In this document: one piece after another, positions 45,413 to 54,922 of the stretch | How positions within the stretch are numbered: the stretch's first letter is position 1 | Layout: each line of letters begins with the position of its first letter | Source: Portulaca oleracea | Taxonomy: Eukaryota > Streptophyta > Magnoliopsida > Caryophyllales > Portulacaceae | Assembly: GCA_029582165.1 (NCBI GenBank) | Contig: CM055893.1 | Location: forward strand, 21,390,679 to 21,454,678 | Length of the DNA stretch: 64,000 bases | Direction: 5' to 3' | Made by a program: the position numbers and the translations under genes | Notes under the pieces: generated by a model | What the model saw: the letters and a program-made list of their open reading frames with translations, nothing else | Database searches by the model: none | Told to the model about the DNA's origin: nothing

Positions 45413-47045
45413 TGTTAGTCGAGTGGTTTGCAAGACCACGGTTTTATCGTTCTTCCACAGAGAGCTAGGGGCCTTAGCTGCAGCAAGTTGACTCTAGGTA
45501 TGGTTTACGATCATGAAAGGATGATAGAATTTAGGGTAAAAACGGCACAAACACACTATGTTTAGTCAAAAAGGTGAAACAATGGGTGTCGGGAGACTTT
45601 TGGGATGCAAACGGGAATGAGGAAATGGGTTTCACAACAAGAGAGTAACGAGAAAGGGAAATCAAATGGTAATTCCGTTAGAAAAATACCCACCGGGCTT
45701 CCTCTTTCAAGGATAGTCCAGATTAACTTCCCCAAAAATCCATCGACAGACCCAGGAAAGTTAATAGAACTGAATTTCCTAGTTAGTTTCTATTCGCTTT
45801 CGCGAACTAGAATACTAACTATCCTAATTCCTACCGTCCAACAAGCGTTGGATGTATTCGGGATGCTTTCGCACCCAATTACATCCCACTTGAGGGAAGG
45901 GTAGGATTAGGAAGTTGATTTCCTAACTAGTTATTCACTAATATTGCTAACCCAAACCTAATCACCCATTCACACCCTTAATATCTCCTTAACCCATTAA
46001 AGTTCTAGCCACTAAACATCCTAACTATCATGATAATAGCATCAACAACTTCATTCATGCTTAATCCAGTAAACAAGACAACAACAAACACTCAACAACA
46101 ACAACAATATTAAAAACAGAGATTAATAAATAAGCAATAAATTAGAGAGAGAGATTAAGAAATGCTCATGGATTGTGATGACAAGGAAGAAAACTTCAGA
46201 ATAATCAAGCTCCAATGCTCCCAAGTTGAGAATGATCTTCAAACTTCCAATAATAATAAAGAGAATCCAATACAAGAACCAATAATCTCAGCAAAGATCT
46301 TCCTAAATCTCCCTAATCCAAGACTTAAAAAGGTGATAAAGAGTGCTAAAGTATCATAAAAGATAGATAGAAACTGTTGTTCCTCCCCTCTTTAAAATGA
46401 CGTAAGTACATTAAATAGTAATCAAGGTTGTTACTCAAAACTCATCATTTTACACAATGCAAAAATCGCCCGCAGGGACCGTGTGGCCGGTCTGCGATCG
46501 TAGTGGCCGGCGATTTGCGATTTCTCCTTCAACTTTTCGCTCCTTCGAACCGCCGTGGCTACGGTCATGGGAGACCGTGGCCACGGTCTGGTTCGACAAG
46601 CTTCTTCCTTGGGCAGGGTAGGATCCTACCTTGGCTACGGTCAGAGTGAGCGTGACCACGGACTATCTCGGTTGCAAGGCTTCTTCCTTAGGTCATGGCT
46701 CAATCACACCGTGGCTATGGTCTTGGGAGACCGTGGCCATGGTGTCTCTCTGCCACAGTTTTCTTCAGGAGGCTCTTCAACCATTGCTTCCGCTTCCGCT
46801 GCCTTTCTTCATGACCGACCCTTCTAATCCGCTGCCTTTGATACATCCAGGGCTCGTGGAATCTTAGGGAATCTCGGGATTCCCAAGATTGGTGTAAAAT
46901 TGGCCCATTCAGAATCGTTTTGAGTGAAACCCTTCGGAAACTACAAAAGTAACTAAAACGCATTAAAAGTTATTAAAGCCACTGCGAAACAAGTCAAAAG
47001 CTTAAGGATTTAGACGGTATTTAGACACGAAATCGGGTCTAAACA
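45413..47045 (-). repeat. 5' LTR of element B
   Basis: 1633 bp. Element strand starts TGTTTAGACCCG at 47045 and ends CGACTAACA at 45413. Compared with the 3' LTR I count about nine substitutions in a 350-base stretch (45575-45914 against 33361-33700). The main difference is the palindrome array, which is shorter here. Confidence 0.93.
46552..46743. repeat. Palindrome array in the 5' LTR of element B
   Basis: Three clear units with pairs starting 46552/46574, 46628/46649 and 46708/46730 (22, 21 and 22 bp apart), and unit periods of 76 and 80 bp. Motif type ACCGTGGCTACGGT with ACCGTGGCCACGGT. Confidence 0.9.
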
Positions 47046-49015
47046 GTACGCTATGGCTCAAACCTCTGTATTGGAGGATCTAGGGGAATGAGGCCAGGGT
47101 AACCTTCCAAAATTTGCCTCGAGGCCCTCTCCCCTAAATACCACACATAGCCGTAAGGCCCTTCAATCAAGAGGCGAAGATGGGTGTCGTGTTCCACCCG
47201 ATCCAGAGGTTGTGGCAACCCTCTGATGTCAAAGTCTGCCCATGGGGTCCAATTTATTTGGTCCTGCAAGAAGAAGGATACATTTAAACATGGCATGCCA
47301 AAGAAGATAGAAAAGGCATCAGGTGTAAGGAGATACCGGCTGCAAGTTATCCAAAATGTCGCGAATAAGGTCGAGAGCCCCCAACTTGTACTTCTTATCA
47401 TGTACGCCCTCAATAGTCTAGCATTCAGCAGCTGGCACGGTCTTGTTCTTCTTTGAGCGAATTCCCAGGGCCAAGATATACTCATATGCCCACGACTTCA
47501 TGCACGACATGTCAAACCAGGAAAGAAAGATGAATAAGAACCTTAAAAAAAAAAAAGGATCGAGCACATACCTCGAGCACCTTCCACAAGGAAGGACCGT
47601 ACTGGAAGCGAGCCTGGGCTGCATGGAGATAGACTGGATCCGCATCTGATGAAAGACGGACGCCACGACGGAGCCAATGGATGAAGTTGGCATAGGCCGG
47701 CTTGCCCCAATTCAGGTTTCAGAGATTATCAAAGTTGAGGAGGATCCGAAACCAGGACAGAGAAATGTTATCCCCATGGTTGGTAAAGAGTGTAGCAGAG
47801 ATGATATACGCCTTAAAAATAAAGTGGCGTTGCTCTAGAGGCAGGTTTTGAATGTTCGCATCGTGAAAGGTCATCTCGAAGTGCTTATAGGCAAGGTTAG
47901 GGAGACCTTGCCGCCGCCCGAAACGTGCAGACACGGGACTCAGCAAATCCAGAACTACTGGAGGAACATCTGCGTCGAAGACCAGGTCCTGCCCGCCCCA
48001 AGGAAGACCGGTGATCATGACAAAATCTTTAGGTGTGACTGTCATCTCACCCACCGGGAAGTGGAATGTGTTGGTGGAATCCCACAACCTCTCTGCCATC
48101 GCTCGACCAATAGTGCGGAACGTCCTTTTCTTCCAAGCCTCCAAGCATTTCCAGAAAGGCATGAAGCCCGCCGCGGTTAAAGTCTCTTGGACAAAATTCC
48201 CCGGGATTGATTCTTCTGCCTTAAGTGGCTCTTTTAAGGCGCGGGAGTTTTCAGGTTAACCTCCTAAGGGTAAAATTTAAAAGGCGTCATTTTAGAATGG
48301 GGGCTGTAAGCATGATTTCATGGACCCAAGCTGGACCCAACACGGACACTGGGCTCACAGCCACGACCCATGAAGCAAACAAACAAGTCTAAATATCACG
48401 GCCCGAGCCGGTTTAGCAACAAAATTGGGGATAGTTGAGTCCAAAACCCGCCTAGGCTTTGACTCAATCAAGCCCACAGTCAAGGCCCATGAGGCGGCCC
48501 AGCAAAAGGGGAAGGCGAGTGAAAACCCGCCTGGGGTTTGACTCCGCCTAGCCCAGTTGACCGGCCCAAAACACGCAAACAACCCAATAAGCCGGACATA
48601 AAACCCGCCTGGGTTTTATTCCGCCTAGTGGGCCGCTACTCGGATAATTGGCCCGAAACGCGTACAAAATATTTTTGGTCGATTTTTGCAAACTATTCGC
48701 AGATATTTTTCGGTAAAAATGCAGAAAATGGGTCATCTTACATCCTAACATGCATACTTAAAATAGCTAAAAATCGACAAAGTATGAAAAATAAATTCAT
48801 GCTTGCTCATTTTTACGCTAAACTAAGTACAATAAGAAGGATTAAAGGATTACCATGCCATGGGAACGGTGAAACAAAGCATAGTTCCAAGATTCAACAA
48901 CGAGATCAGAGGGAGCCACTTCCATACCAGGAACGAAATTGCGTCGCAAAGACCGCTCATAAGGCCAAGCCGCCGCATGAGGAAAGGGTGGATTTCTGTG
49001 ACTTCGAGGTTGCAT
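47046..49015 (-). pseudogene. Gene A, 5' part: plant mobile domain gene, antisense in the Tat element
   Basis: Exon 1 49015-48854 (MQPRSHRNPPFPHAAAWPYE, 54 codons, donor GTAATC, phase 0). Exon 2 about 48219-47572 (EESIPGNFVQETL, FHFPVGEMTVTPKDFVMITG, HFEMTFHD, LFTNHGDNISLSWFRIL) ends at donor GTATGT and has an in-frame TGA after LNFDNL. Exon 3 (about 47550-47337) has WAYEYILALGIRSKKNK and a TAG. Exon 4 starts at 47263 after TTCTTGCAG (DQINWTPWADFDIRGLPQP) and runs into element B at 47045. The TFHFPVGEMTVTPKD type block is the mark of plant mobile domain (MAIN-like) proteins. Nonsense codons plus the insertion make it a pseudogene. Confidence 0.75.
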
Positions 49016-49440
49016 CTTTTCAAACCCGAGAGTTGCTTCAAAAAAGGGCAAGGTTTCTTTTCTAGAGAGAGAGGTAGTAAGCCAGAGAGATGTAGGAGAT
49101 GAAGATGTGAAAGAAATGAAGGAAATGCACTTGAATTTATAGAAAGGGCGGGTGATTGTGAGCCACTCGTTTTTAGTAACCACCTCGAGATGGCAAACGC
49201 ATTTCATTGGTTGAAAATCCGAAAGGTTATCCTTTTGTCACCCAAAATAGAGGTAGGGCGACATGGAGGATTTATGACCGCAAGTGAAACGGCCCCACTT
49301 TGATTCCTTCACGAGAAAAAAAAAGAAGAAAAATATACAAAACCCGCCAGGGTTTTGCTTGATCCAGAAGAAGTGGCCCAGAGGACGCGGTCCACGCGCA
49401 GACACGGTCCAATGAAGGACTACAAAACCCGCCTGGGTTT
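48443..49440. repeat. Palindrome family around gene A (five copies)
   Basis: 48443-48460, 48522-48539 and 48600-48617 lie in the presumed first intron of gene A. 49339-49356 and 49424-49440 lie upstream of its TATA box. The copy at 48600 is the exact AAAACCCGCCTGGGTTTT. Confidence 0.88.
49134..49141 (-). promoter_or_regulatory. TATA box of antisense gene A
   Basis: Minus strand TATAAATT in TTTCTATAAATTCAAG, about 120 bp before the gene A ATG at 49015. Two palindrome copies lie 200-300 bp upstream (49339, 49424). Confidence 0.6.
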
Positions 49441-49727
49441 CGGAGTGCCTACAGCCCAAATTTTCGGCCCACAGTTAGAGCACGCACTCAGACTTTGCGG
49501 CTCGCGGGTGAAAATCGAATCTCATTCGTTTTATTTCAATAAAGCTGATGCTCGATTTTTTTTTCTCATGATTTTCAGGCCGCTAAAAGGGACCATCGCC
49601 ATCAAGCTGCCGCATAAAAAGTCGCCAGCTCACAGGTCGCCGACAAGGGACCACTATCACTCAACTACCGAACAAGAGGTCGCTGTCATCATTATTCCGG
49701 ACCATCGGCAGAGTTTCGATGCAGTCC

Positions 49728-49840
49728 CGAGCCACCGGCATCACGTTTGGTGAAGTCTCAATCTCTGAGCCATCGCCATCACGCCCGATGAAGTCTCGAC
49801 CCCCAAGGCCATCAGCAACGCGCCTGATGAAGTCATTTGG
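49728..49840 (+). repeat. Three imperfect units of about 38 bp, Tat 3' region
   Basis: Three successive units of the form GAGCCATCGCCATCACG...GATGAAGTCTC. They are followed directly by the 22/32-bp array. Both lie in the 3' untranslated part of the Tat element. Confidence 0.65.
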
Positions 49841-49870
49841 CATCAAAAATGCCCACCATCATCAACATTA

Positions 49871-50168
49871 ACACCGGGAAAGACTAGAACCAATATTAAT
49901 CGACACCGGGAAAGACTGGAACCGACATTGGGAAAGACTGGAACCAATATGAATCGAGACCGGGAAAGACTGGAACCGACACCGGGAATGACTGGAATCG
50001 ACACCGGGAAAGACTGGAACCAATATGATTCGACACCGGGAAAGACTGGAACCGACACTGGGAAAGACTGGAATCGACACCGGAAAGACTGGAACCAATA
50101 TGAGTCGACAACGGGAAAGACTAGAACCGACACTGGGTAAGACTGGAACCGACAATGGGAAAGACTAG
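49871..50168 (+). repeat. Minisatellite array of 22- and 32-bp units, Tat 3' region
   Basis: About twelve units built on ACACCGGGAAAGACTGGAAC. Units end CG (22 bp) or carry an extra CAATATGAAT (32 bp). The order is 32-22 and then three times 32-22-22, giving a higher-order period near 76 bp. It sits shortly before the polypurine tract. Tandem repeats in this place are known for Ogre/Tat elements and can seed satellites. Confidence 0.9.
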
Positions 50169-50360
50169 AAAATTCCATCGACCATCGGCGTCGTGTCCGA
50201 TAACGAGTAGAGCATCATTCTTGCTCGAGATCATCTCAAAGGACGCGCATGGCGCCCGCAACTGCGATGCAGGACTCAACTTCCAAGCATCACCCCAGGC
50301 TTTGCAATCCAAAGTGATATCCTCAAACTACTTTGACCTTCGTCCTATTCGGACTCGATC

Positions 50361-50375
50361 AAAGTGGGGGCTCTC
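50361..50375 (+). other. Polypurine tract, Tat element
   Basis: AAAGTGGGGGCTCTC immediately before the 3' LTR start TGTAGACACT. It would prime plus-strand DNA synthesis. Confidence 0.8.
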
Positions 50376-50514
50376 TGTAGACACTGGAATTCGTACCGGT
50401 ATAATCCCGACTCAACAAAATATGCAAGTCAGACGGGCCAAGTAATAAATGGGTCATTGGGCCCAAAGGATCAATAAGTCGAGCCCAAGGAAAATAAATA
50501 AGCTGCAACTAATT

Positions 50515-51709
50515 GTTAAAACCCACTGGGGTTACAACTTTTATTGAACAGGCCCATGCAGAAACAGGCCCAGTCGCGCGCCTTGGCCAAAAAATTCTCA
50601 AAACCCGCCTGGGTTTTGAGCGGAGTAGCAGGCGACGTCGTTTCGATCCACGTCACTGATCCACATGATAATATTATCAAAACCCGCATGGGTTTTTAAG
50701 CTTTTTAGCGCCAATTTCTTTTGATTCCGTGAAATCCCTTGATAAAAGCCACGTGCCTTGACTTTGCCATTGACCCAATGAAACCCGCCTGGCTTTTGAT
50801 CCGAGATGACAAGATTTTTGGGGTATGCCCCCTACCTTTTTCCCTCCAAATCCTTCACCCTTTCACCTATAAATACCCCCTCTATTTCACCTTCATTTCA
50901 CCAACAATCATCATCAAAATACCCTTACTCTACTCTCATTCTCATTTACCACATCCATATTATTCTCTCAAAATCATATCATCTACATCCACCTCTAATC
51001 CTCTCATAATCACATTCATCACCTCCATACAACCATCCATATACTACTCTTTTCTAGCCATTCACATCATCTCATCCGGGTTTCAAGTCAAGGGCAACTA
51101 AAAGGGGATTAAAGTCATCGCATCCGTCCCCTTAAGCAAGGTTCGATTTTTATTGGTTCATTTTGTTATTATTATTCATGTAATTCCTTCTTTAATTCCC
51201 TTACTTGTCCACATTTTGTAAAATAAAAATCGCATTGTTTTTATATTGCATGATTCGAATAATAATTCCGCGAAATTAATCAAACTTCTCCCCGCTCTCT
51301 TTCTTTTCAATGTTGATTTTAGTAGAGTCTGTTTTATAACAGGCGGATTTGAGAGTTCTTATAACTCTCGAATTCGTAACCTTACCCCCGAATCTAGAAA
51401 TCGGGTTCGTGGACCGGAGTCTTTCTTTTCTTATTTTACGGTTTGTCGATTTTCCTTAAATCGACTACCGACTCTTTTTACATTTTACAAATTCGTTTTA
51501 CTATTTAAAATATTCGATGTCTTATACAAAATTAATTTAAGAAAATAATTTAATTCATGTCCAATATTTATCCAAGGAGGGTCCCGAGAAAATGGGCCAG
51601 AAAATGATAAAACCTAGGCGGGTTTTATCATTTTCAACCCAGTTTCTGTTTGGGCCGAGGAGATCAGTGGCCCAACCTGGAATCTGCTAAAACCTAGGCA
51701 GGTTTTAGC
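50515..51709. repeat. Palindrome family in the Tat 3' LTR (six copies)
   Basis: 50515-50538, 50597-50620 (CTC/GAG flanks), 50679-50696 and 50781-50797 are upstream of the TATA box at 50868. 51606-51629 (GAT/ATC flanks) and 51686-51709 (GCT/AGC flanks) are downstream. One more copy than in the 5' LTR. Confidence 0.88.
50868..50875 (+). promoter_or_regulatory. LTR TATA box, Tat 3' LTR
   Basis: TATAAATA, equivalent to TATAAACA at 20348. This LTR could also drive transcription into the flanking chromovirus DNA. Confidence 0.65.
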
Positions 51710-51976
51710 TAATTCCAGTGGCCCCCTGGTTCTCTCTTGGGCCTGGATTTATTAATTGGGCCGGGATTAAATTATTATTAAATTAATTTGTGTAATTACG
51801 GATAATTTAAATAATAAAAAACGTGTTTGTAAATAAATAAAGTTTCATCACCCCGAAAATGAATTTCGAAAATAAAAAATATCCTTATTTATGGATTAAG
51901 AAACCTTAGTCGGCTGCCGATCGTTTAAGTAGCGCATCGCGAAAAAGGGTAACCTTTTTCCGGGTCCTACACAATC

Positions 51977-52888
51977 ATCACACTGCTAGAATTTCAGAAT
52001 GCTCTCTTTGAACCTAAACCGACGGATGTAGAAGAGGAATCCCACACCTGTCACAATGAATCTGAAGAAGAGGTCGTGGAAGAACCAGATCAAGGAGAGA
52101 TGCTGGTTGTAAGGAGGATATTGAATAGTTCTCCAGTTCCTGAAGATCTGCAACAACGGGAAGCTATCTTCCATTCCCGTTGTGCCGTGCAAGGGAAAGT
52201 TTGTTCCTTGATTGTTGATGGTCGAAGTTGTACTAATGCAGTTTCAACAACTATGGTGAACAAGCTATAGCTCCCTACAAGCCCACACCCCACGCCATAC
52301 ACGGTTCAATGGATCAGCCAGGGTAAAGGCTTAAAGGTGACTCAATGCTATTTGGTAAGCTTTTCTATTGGAAAGTCCTATCAAGATTCTATCTGGTGTG
52401 ATGTACTACCTATGGAAGCCTGTCATATTCTACTTGGAAGACCATGGTTATTTGATAGGAGTGTTACTCATGATGGAAGAGCTAATACCTATACATTGAT
52501 GGTGAAAAACAAGAAGATCACATAAGCTCCTCTAAAGACATCACCAACAACTGAGAAAGATTCAAAACTCCTATCTTTCATGATCACTGAACGCCCTGAG
52601 TTTAGTAAACACAAGGAGATCATTTCTATATCAACAAGTCTCGTGAAATCAACAGAAAATTCGCTCCTTGTCGCTCCTCACGAGAACTCAACTGAAGAGA
52701 CCTCACCTAGGTCCGGTCAACGTGCACTCCAACCTGCAGGAGATCACGTGAACCCTATTGTCGCTTCAAGGGTTCGAAATACAAATGATGGTCACGCTAA
52801 GGGTATGTTCAAGAAGGAAACCATTCAACCAAGTTCCCTAATGATCGCAAAGGAGAAGGAAATTAACTTGGTTAGTCACACCTTGTGA
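51977..52888 (+). pseudogene. Aspartic protease region, chromovirus 3 second unit
   Basis: Resumes the gag frame after the Tat insertion: an acidic linker, then MLVVRRILNSSPVPED, VCSLIVDGRSCTNAVS (Asp-Gly-Arg at the active site instead of Asp-Gly-Gly), LVSFSIGKSYQDSIWCDVL and CHILLGRPWLFDRSVTHDGR. Stops at 52268-52270 (TAG) and 52523-52525 (TAA) are in the same frame. The Ser/Thr/Glu-rich linker to RT runs to 52888. Confidence 0.85.
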
Positions 52889-52913
52889 TCTAATCTATGT
52901 TCTTTCTATTATT

Positions 52914-53160
52914 ATGAGACTTATGAATCAGGTTTTGAAGTCCTTCATCAACAAGTGTGTCATGGACACATTCATGCATAGCAAAAGTGAGAAAGATCGA
53001 ATCTTTCACAGCATGGAAGTACACGTGAAGGTCCTGATTCACGTGGAGGTCATTGGCACAACCATGGTTCATGTGGAGGTCCTGATCCACGCGGAGATTA
53101 TAGTTAGGCTAGTTGAAGTCTTTGAACTTGAACCTCCAAGTTTGAGGAGAAACTTCTTTC
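52914..53160 (+). pseudogene. RT remnant joined to the pol C-terminal tail
   Basis: Starts with RT residues [16 protein letters not shown], just before where the YFDD box should be, then passes by an internal deletion into tail sequence. A short region of imperfect CACGTGGAGGTC repeats (about 53018-53090) follows, then FELEPPSLRRNFF directly before the polypurine tract. RNase H and integrase are absent, as in the first unit. Confidence 0.75.
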
Positions 53161-53173
53161 AACTAGGGGGGAA
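53161..53173 (+). other. Polypurine tract of chromovirus 3 second unit
   Basis: AACTAGGGGGGAA directly precedes the 3' LTR start TGATAGAAATCAGCCC. It matches the tract at 18825-18837. Confidence 0.8.
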
Positions 53174-53319
53174 TGATAGAAATCAGCCCACGCTTATTCC
53201 CTTAGACCCAATCAAGAAGGCCCAAGTGAAGAACCCAGCTATAGATAGGGTCCTACATCAAAGGACTTCACCTTACACAGGACCAATAAGGAAGATTTGG
53301 GTCATTTACACCTAATGGG

Positions 53320-54922
53320 TGATAGGCCGCAAGTGCACGGGTGCTCGTATAGCAAGTATCAAGGTCGATCCCACAGGGACTTTGCTAACTACGCACCAAA
53401 CTAGCCTCCTAGGTGATTGCTAAATCGGTCGGGTTTTAGATTGAGAATAACTAATTCTAGTTCTAGTCACTAAAAAGGTCAAATAAATCAAATATTCACA
53501 CAATTCACAAGATGAAATCAATATGAGAAAGACGTTCAAGGGATAAAACCTAAGTCACTTTATGAATCAAACAAGTGAATTGAACATGTATGTCACTAAT
53601 TTTGGTATATTTTATGGTCGATAATCGCATAAATTCTTCCGTAGCGAGCTTTTGGCAATGAAACGGATTGCTTAGTAAAATTGATCTCTTGGACTCTTTA
53701 TTGTGTCAATTTTATCTAAGTTAAAGATCAAATTATCTAATGACCCCTAATTATAAAGTCGTTTATCTCTAGTTCACTTCATAACCAGTTTAATCCTAAG
53801 GGTTCCTATTATCGAATTTCTCCGTTCGGTACTTCATTCAACAATCTAAATCCATGCTAATGGTGATCGAGCAAAAGCAATGACATACATATTCAAAGGA
53901 TAAATAAAATGCATTCAAGCTGGATAAACAAACTTGTTCAATCCAACAACACTCAATCCATAAGAGAAACCAACAAGGGTTTATCCCCCAAACTAAAGAA
54001 AACTACTAACTACTCATGTTCAACTCACAAAACATAACAAAATCTACTCTAAAAAGCATGAAATCTAAGAGAAAGAGAAGTAAACTGAGATGAAAATCGT
54101 TCCTCGCTTGAATAGTAGTTGGTGGGGACTTTTGCGCCTCCAATTCAATGATTTTCTTGAGAATCGATCTTCAAACTCCAATAAATTCTCAATCTTCAAC
54201 TACGGATGAATGTGGATGGATCTGTGGATGATGGTAGAGATGGAGGTGCATGGTATAGAAGGAATTGGTGGTGGTGGATGAAGATGGATGATTCTAATAA
54301 ACAACCGAATGTTGCAATTCTATAGCCATTAAGAGAAGTTGAAATGGTAAAATCATCATAAACAGGATCAACACAGTCCGTGTTGAACCCAACACGGGTC
54401 GTGTTGATGGTTTCTTGGGAAATTAAGCTCTCTGGAGGTCAACACGGACTGTGTTGCTGGCAACACAGGTCGTGTTCGATCTGGAATTTTCCGGGTTATC
54501 TTGTTTCGGCCATATCTCCTTCGTCCGACGTCCGATTGACTTGGTTCTTGACTTTTCGGAAAGCTCTAGGAGTCTACTTTTCAATGGCATAAGTCTCAAA
54601 GTCATAGCGTACTTGTGGAAATGATGGTGACTAAAAGACTAGACATATATCAGTTTTCGCACACTTTCTGCTATTTTACTCAACTCCTTCATCTCAACTC
54701 AGAATTGAGCTTATAATATATCGTCGGAAAGCTCTTTTAGTGATGAATCAAGTAATAGATGTGAGATTTGGAGTTCATATCATTAATCTGCACAAATTAA
54801 ATAAAATATACAGAACTCAGTTAAGATAGTGAAATAAAACATAAAAGATCAATTAAGCACATTAATCCCCAAATTTCACTATCAAAATACTCCCAATATA
54901 CAGTCACTATATGTTTTCATCA
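53320..54922 (-). mobile_element. Solo LTR of an Athila-like family, with 5-bp target duplication
   Basis: A 1603-bp LTR with no internal region. On its own strand it starts TGATGAAAACATATAG at 54922 and ends GGCCTATCA at 53320. Its last 80 bases resemble the element A LTR end. Both sides carry ATGGG (53315-53319 and 54923-54927), the expected 5-bp duplication, and the chromovirus LTR is continuous once it is removed. It contains two pairs of palindromes at 54369-54477. It most likely formed by recombination between the two LTRs of a complete element. Confidence 0.9.
54369..54477. repeat. Two pairs of 17-bp palindromes in the solo LTR
   Basis: Imperfect palindromes of the type CAACACGG(N)CYGTGTTG at 54369-54385, 54390-54406, 54440-54456 and 54461-54477. 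Starts within a pair are 21 bp apart and pairs are 71 bp apart. The geometry is the same as in the ACCGTGGCCACGGT arrays of the other Athila-lineage LTRs, but the sequence differs. Confidence 0.85.

Larger units (their letters stand above)
33199..47045 (-). mobile_element. Athila-lineage element B, both LTRs present, nested in Tat gene A
   Basis: 13,847 bp: 5' LTR 45413-47045, tRNA-Asp primer site 45392-45409, gag, protease, RT, RNase H, integrase, a 1.3-kb spacer with a palindrome array, an env-position ORF (38485-37121), a 2.2-kb tail with polypurine-like tracts, and 3' LTR 33199-34891. The LTRs are very similar over their first kilobase, so insertion is fairly young. The flanks (ATCCG at 33194-33198, GTACG at 47046-47050) do not match as a target duplication. 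Confidence 0.92.
19937..51971 (+). mobile_element. Tat-lineage Ty3/gypsy element with antisense genes, split by element B
   Basis: LTRs start TGTAGACACC and the 3' copy ends GGGTCCTACA. CAATC duplicates the target at 19932-19936 and 51972-51976. Order: 5' LTR, leader, gag, protease, RT, RNase H plus a second RNase H domain (diagnostic of the Tat lineage, which includes Ogre and Retand), integrase, two antisense genes, 3' tandem repeats, polypurine tract, 3' LTR. The span is 32,035 bp, or about 18.2 kb without the nested 13,847-bp element B, a normal size for Ogre-like elements. Gag-pol is dead. Antisense gene B is intact by eye. Confidence 0.92.
50376..51971 (+). repeat. 3' LTR of the Tat element
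   Basis: 1596 bp, TGTAGACACT to GGGTCCTACA, followed by CAATC, the duplicated target. Colinear with the 5' LTR at 19937 with scattered substitutions plus the indels described there. Confidence 0.93.

Noticed and set aside
49871..50168. Spaced short repeats resembling a CRISPR array
   Set aside because: The 'spacers' are themselves repeats of the same unit, the setting is a plant retrotransposon, and no cas genes exist.
49843..50178. Long repetitive open frames on both strands (Ser/Phe/Pro-rich repeats)
   Set aside because: They are translations of the 22/32-bp minisatellite and exist because the unit has no stop in several frames.
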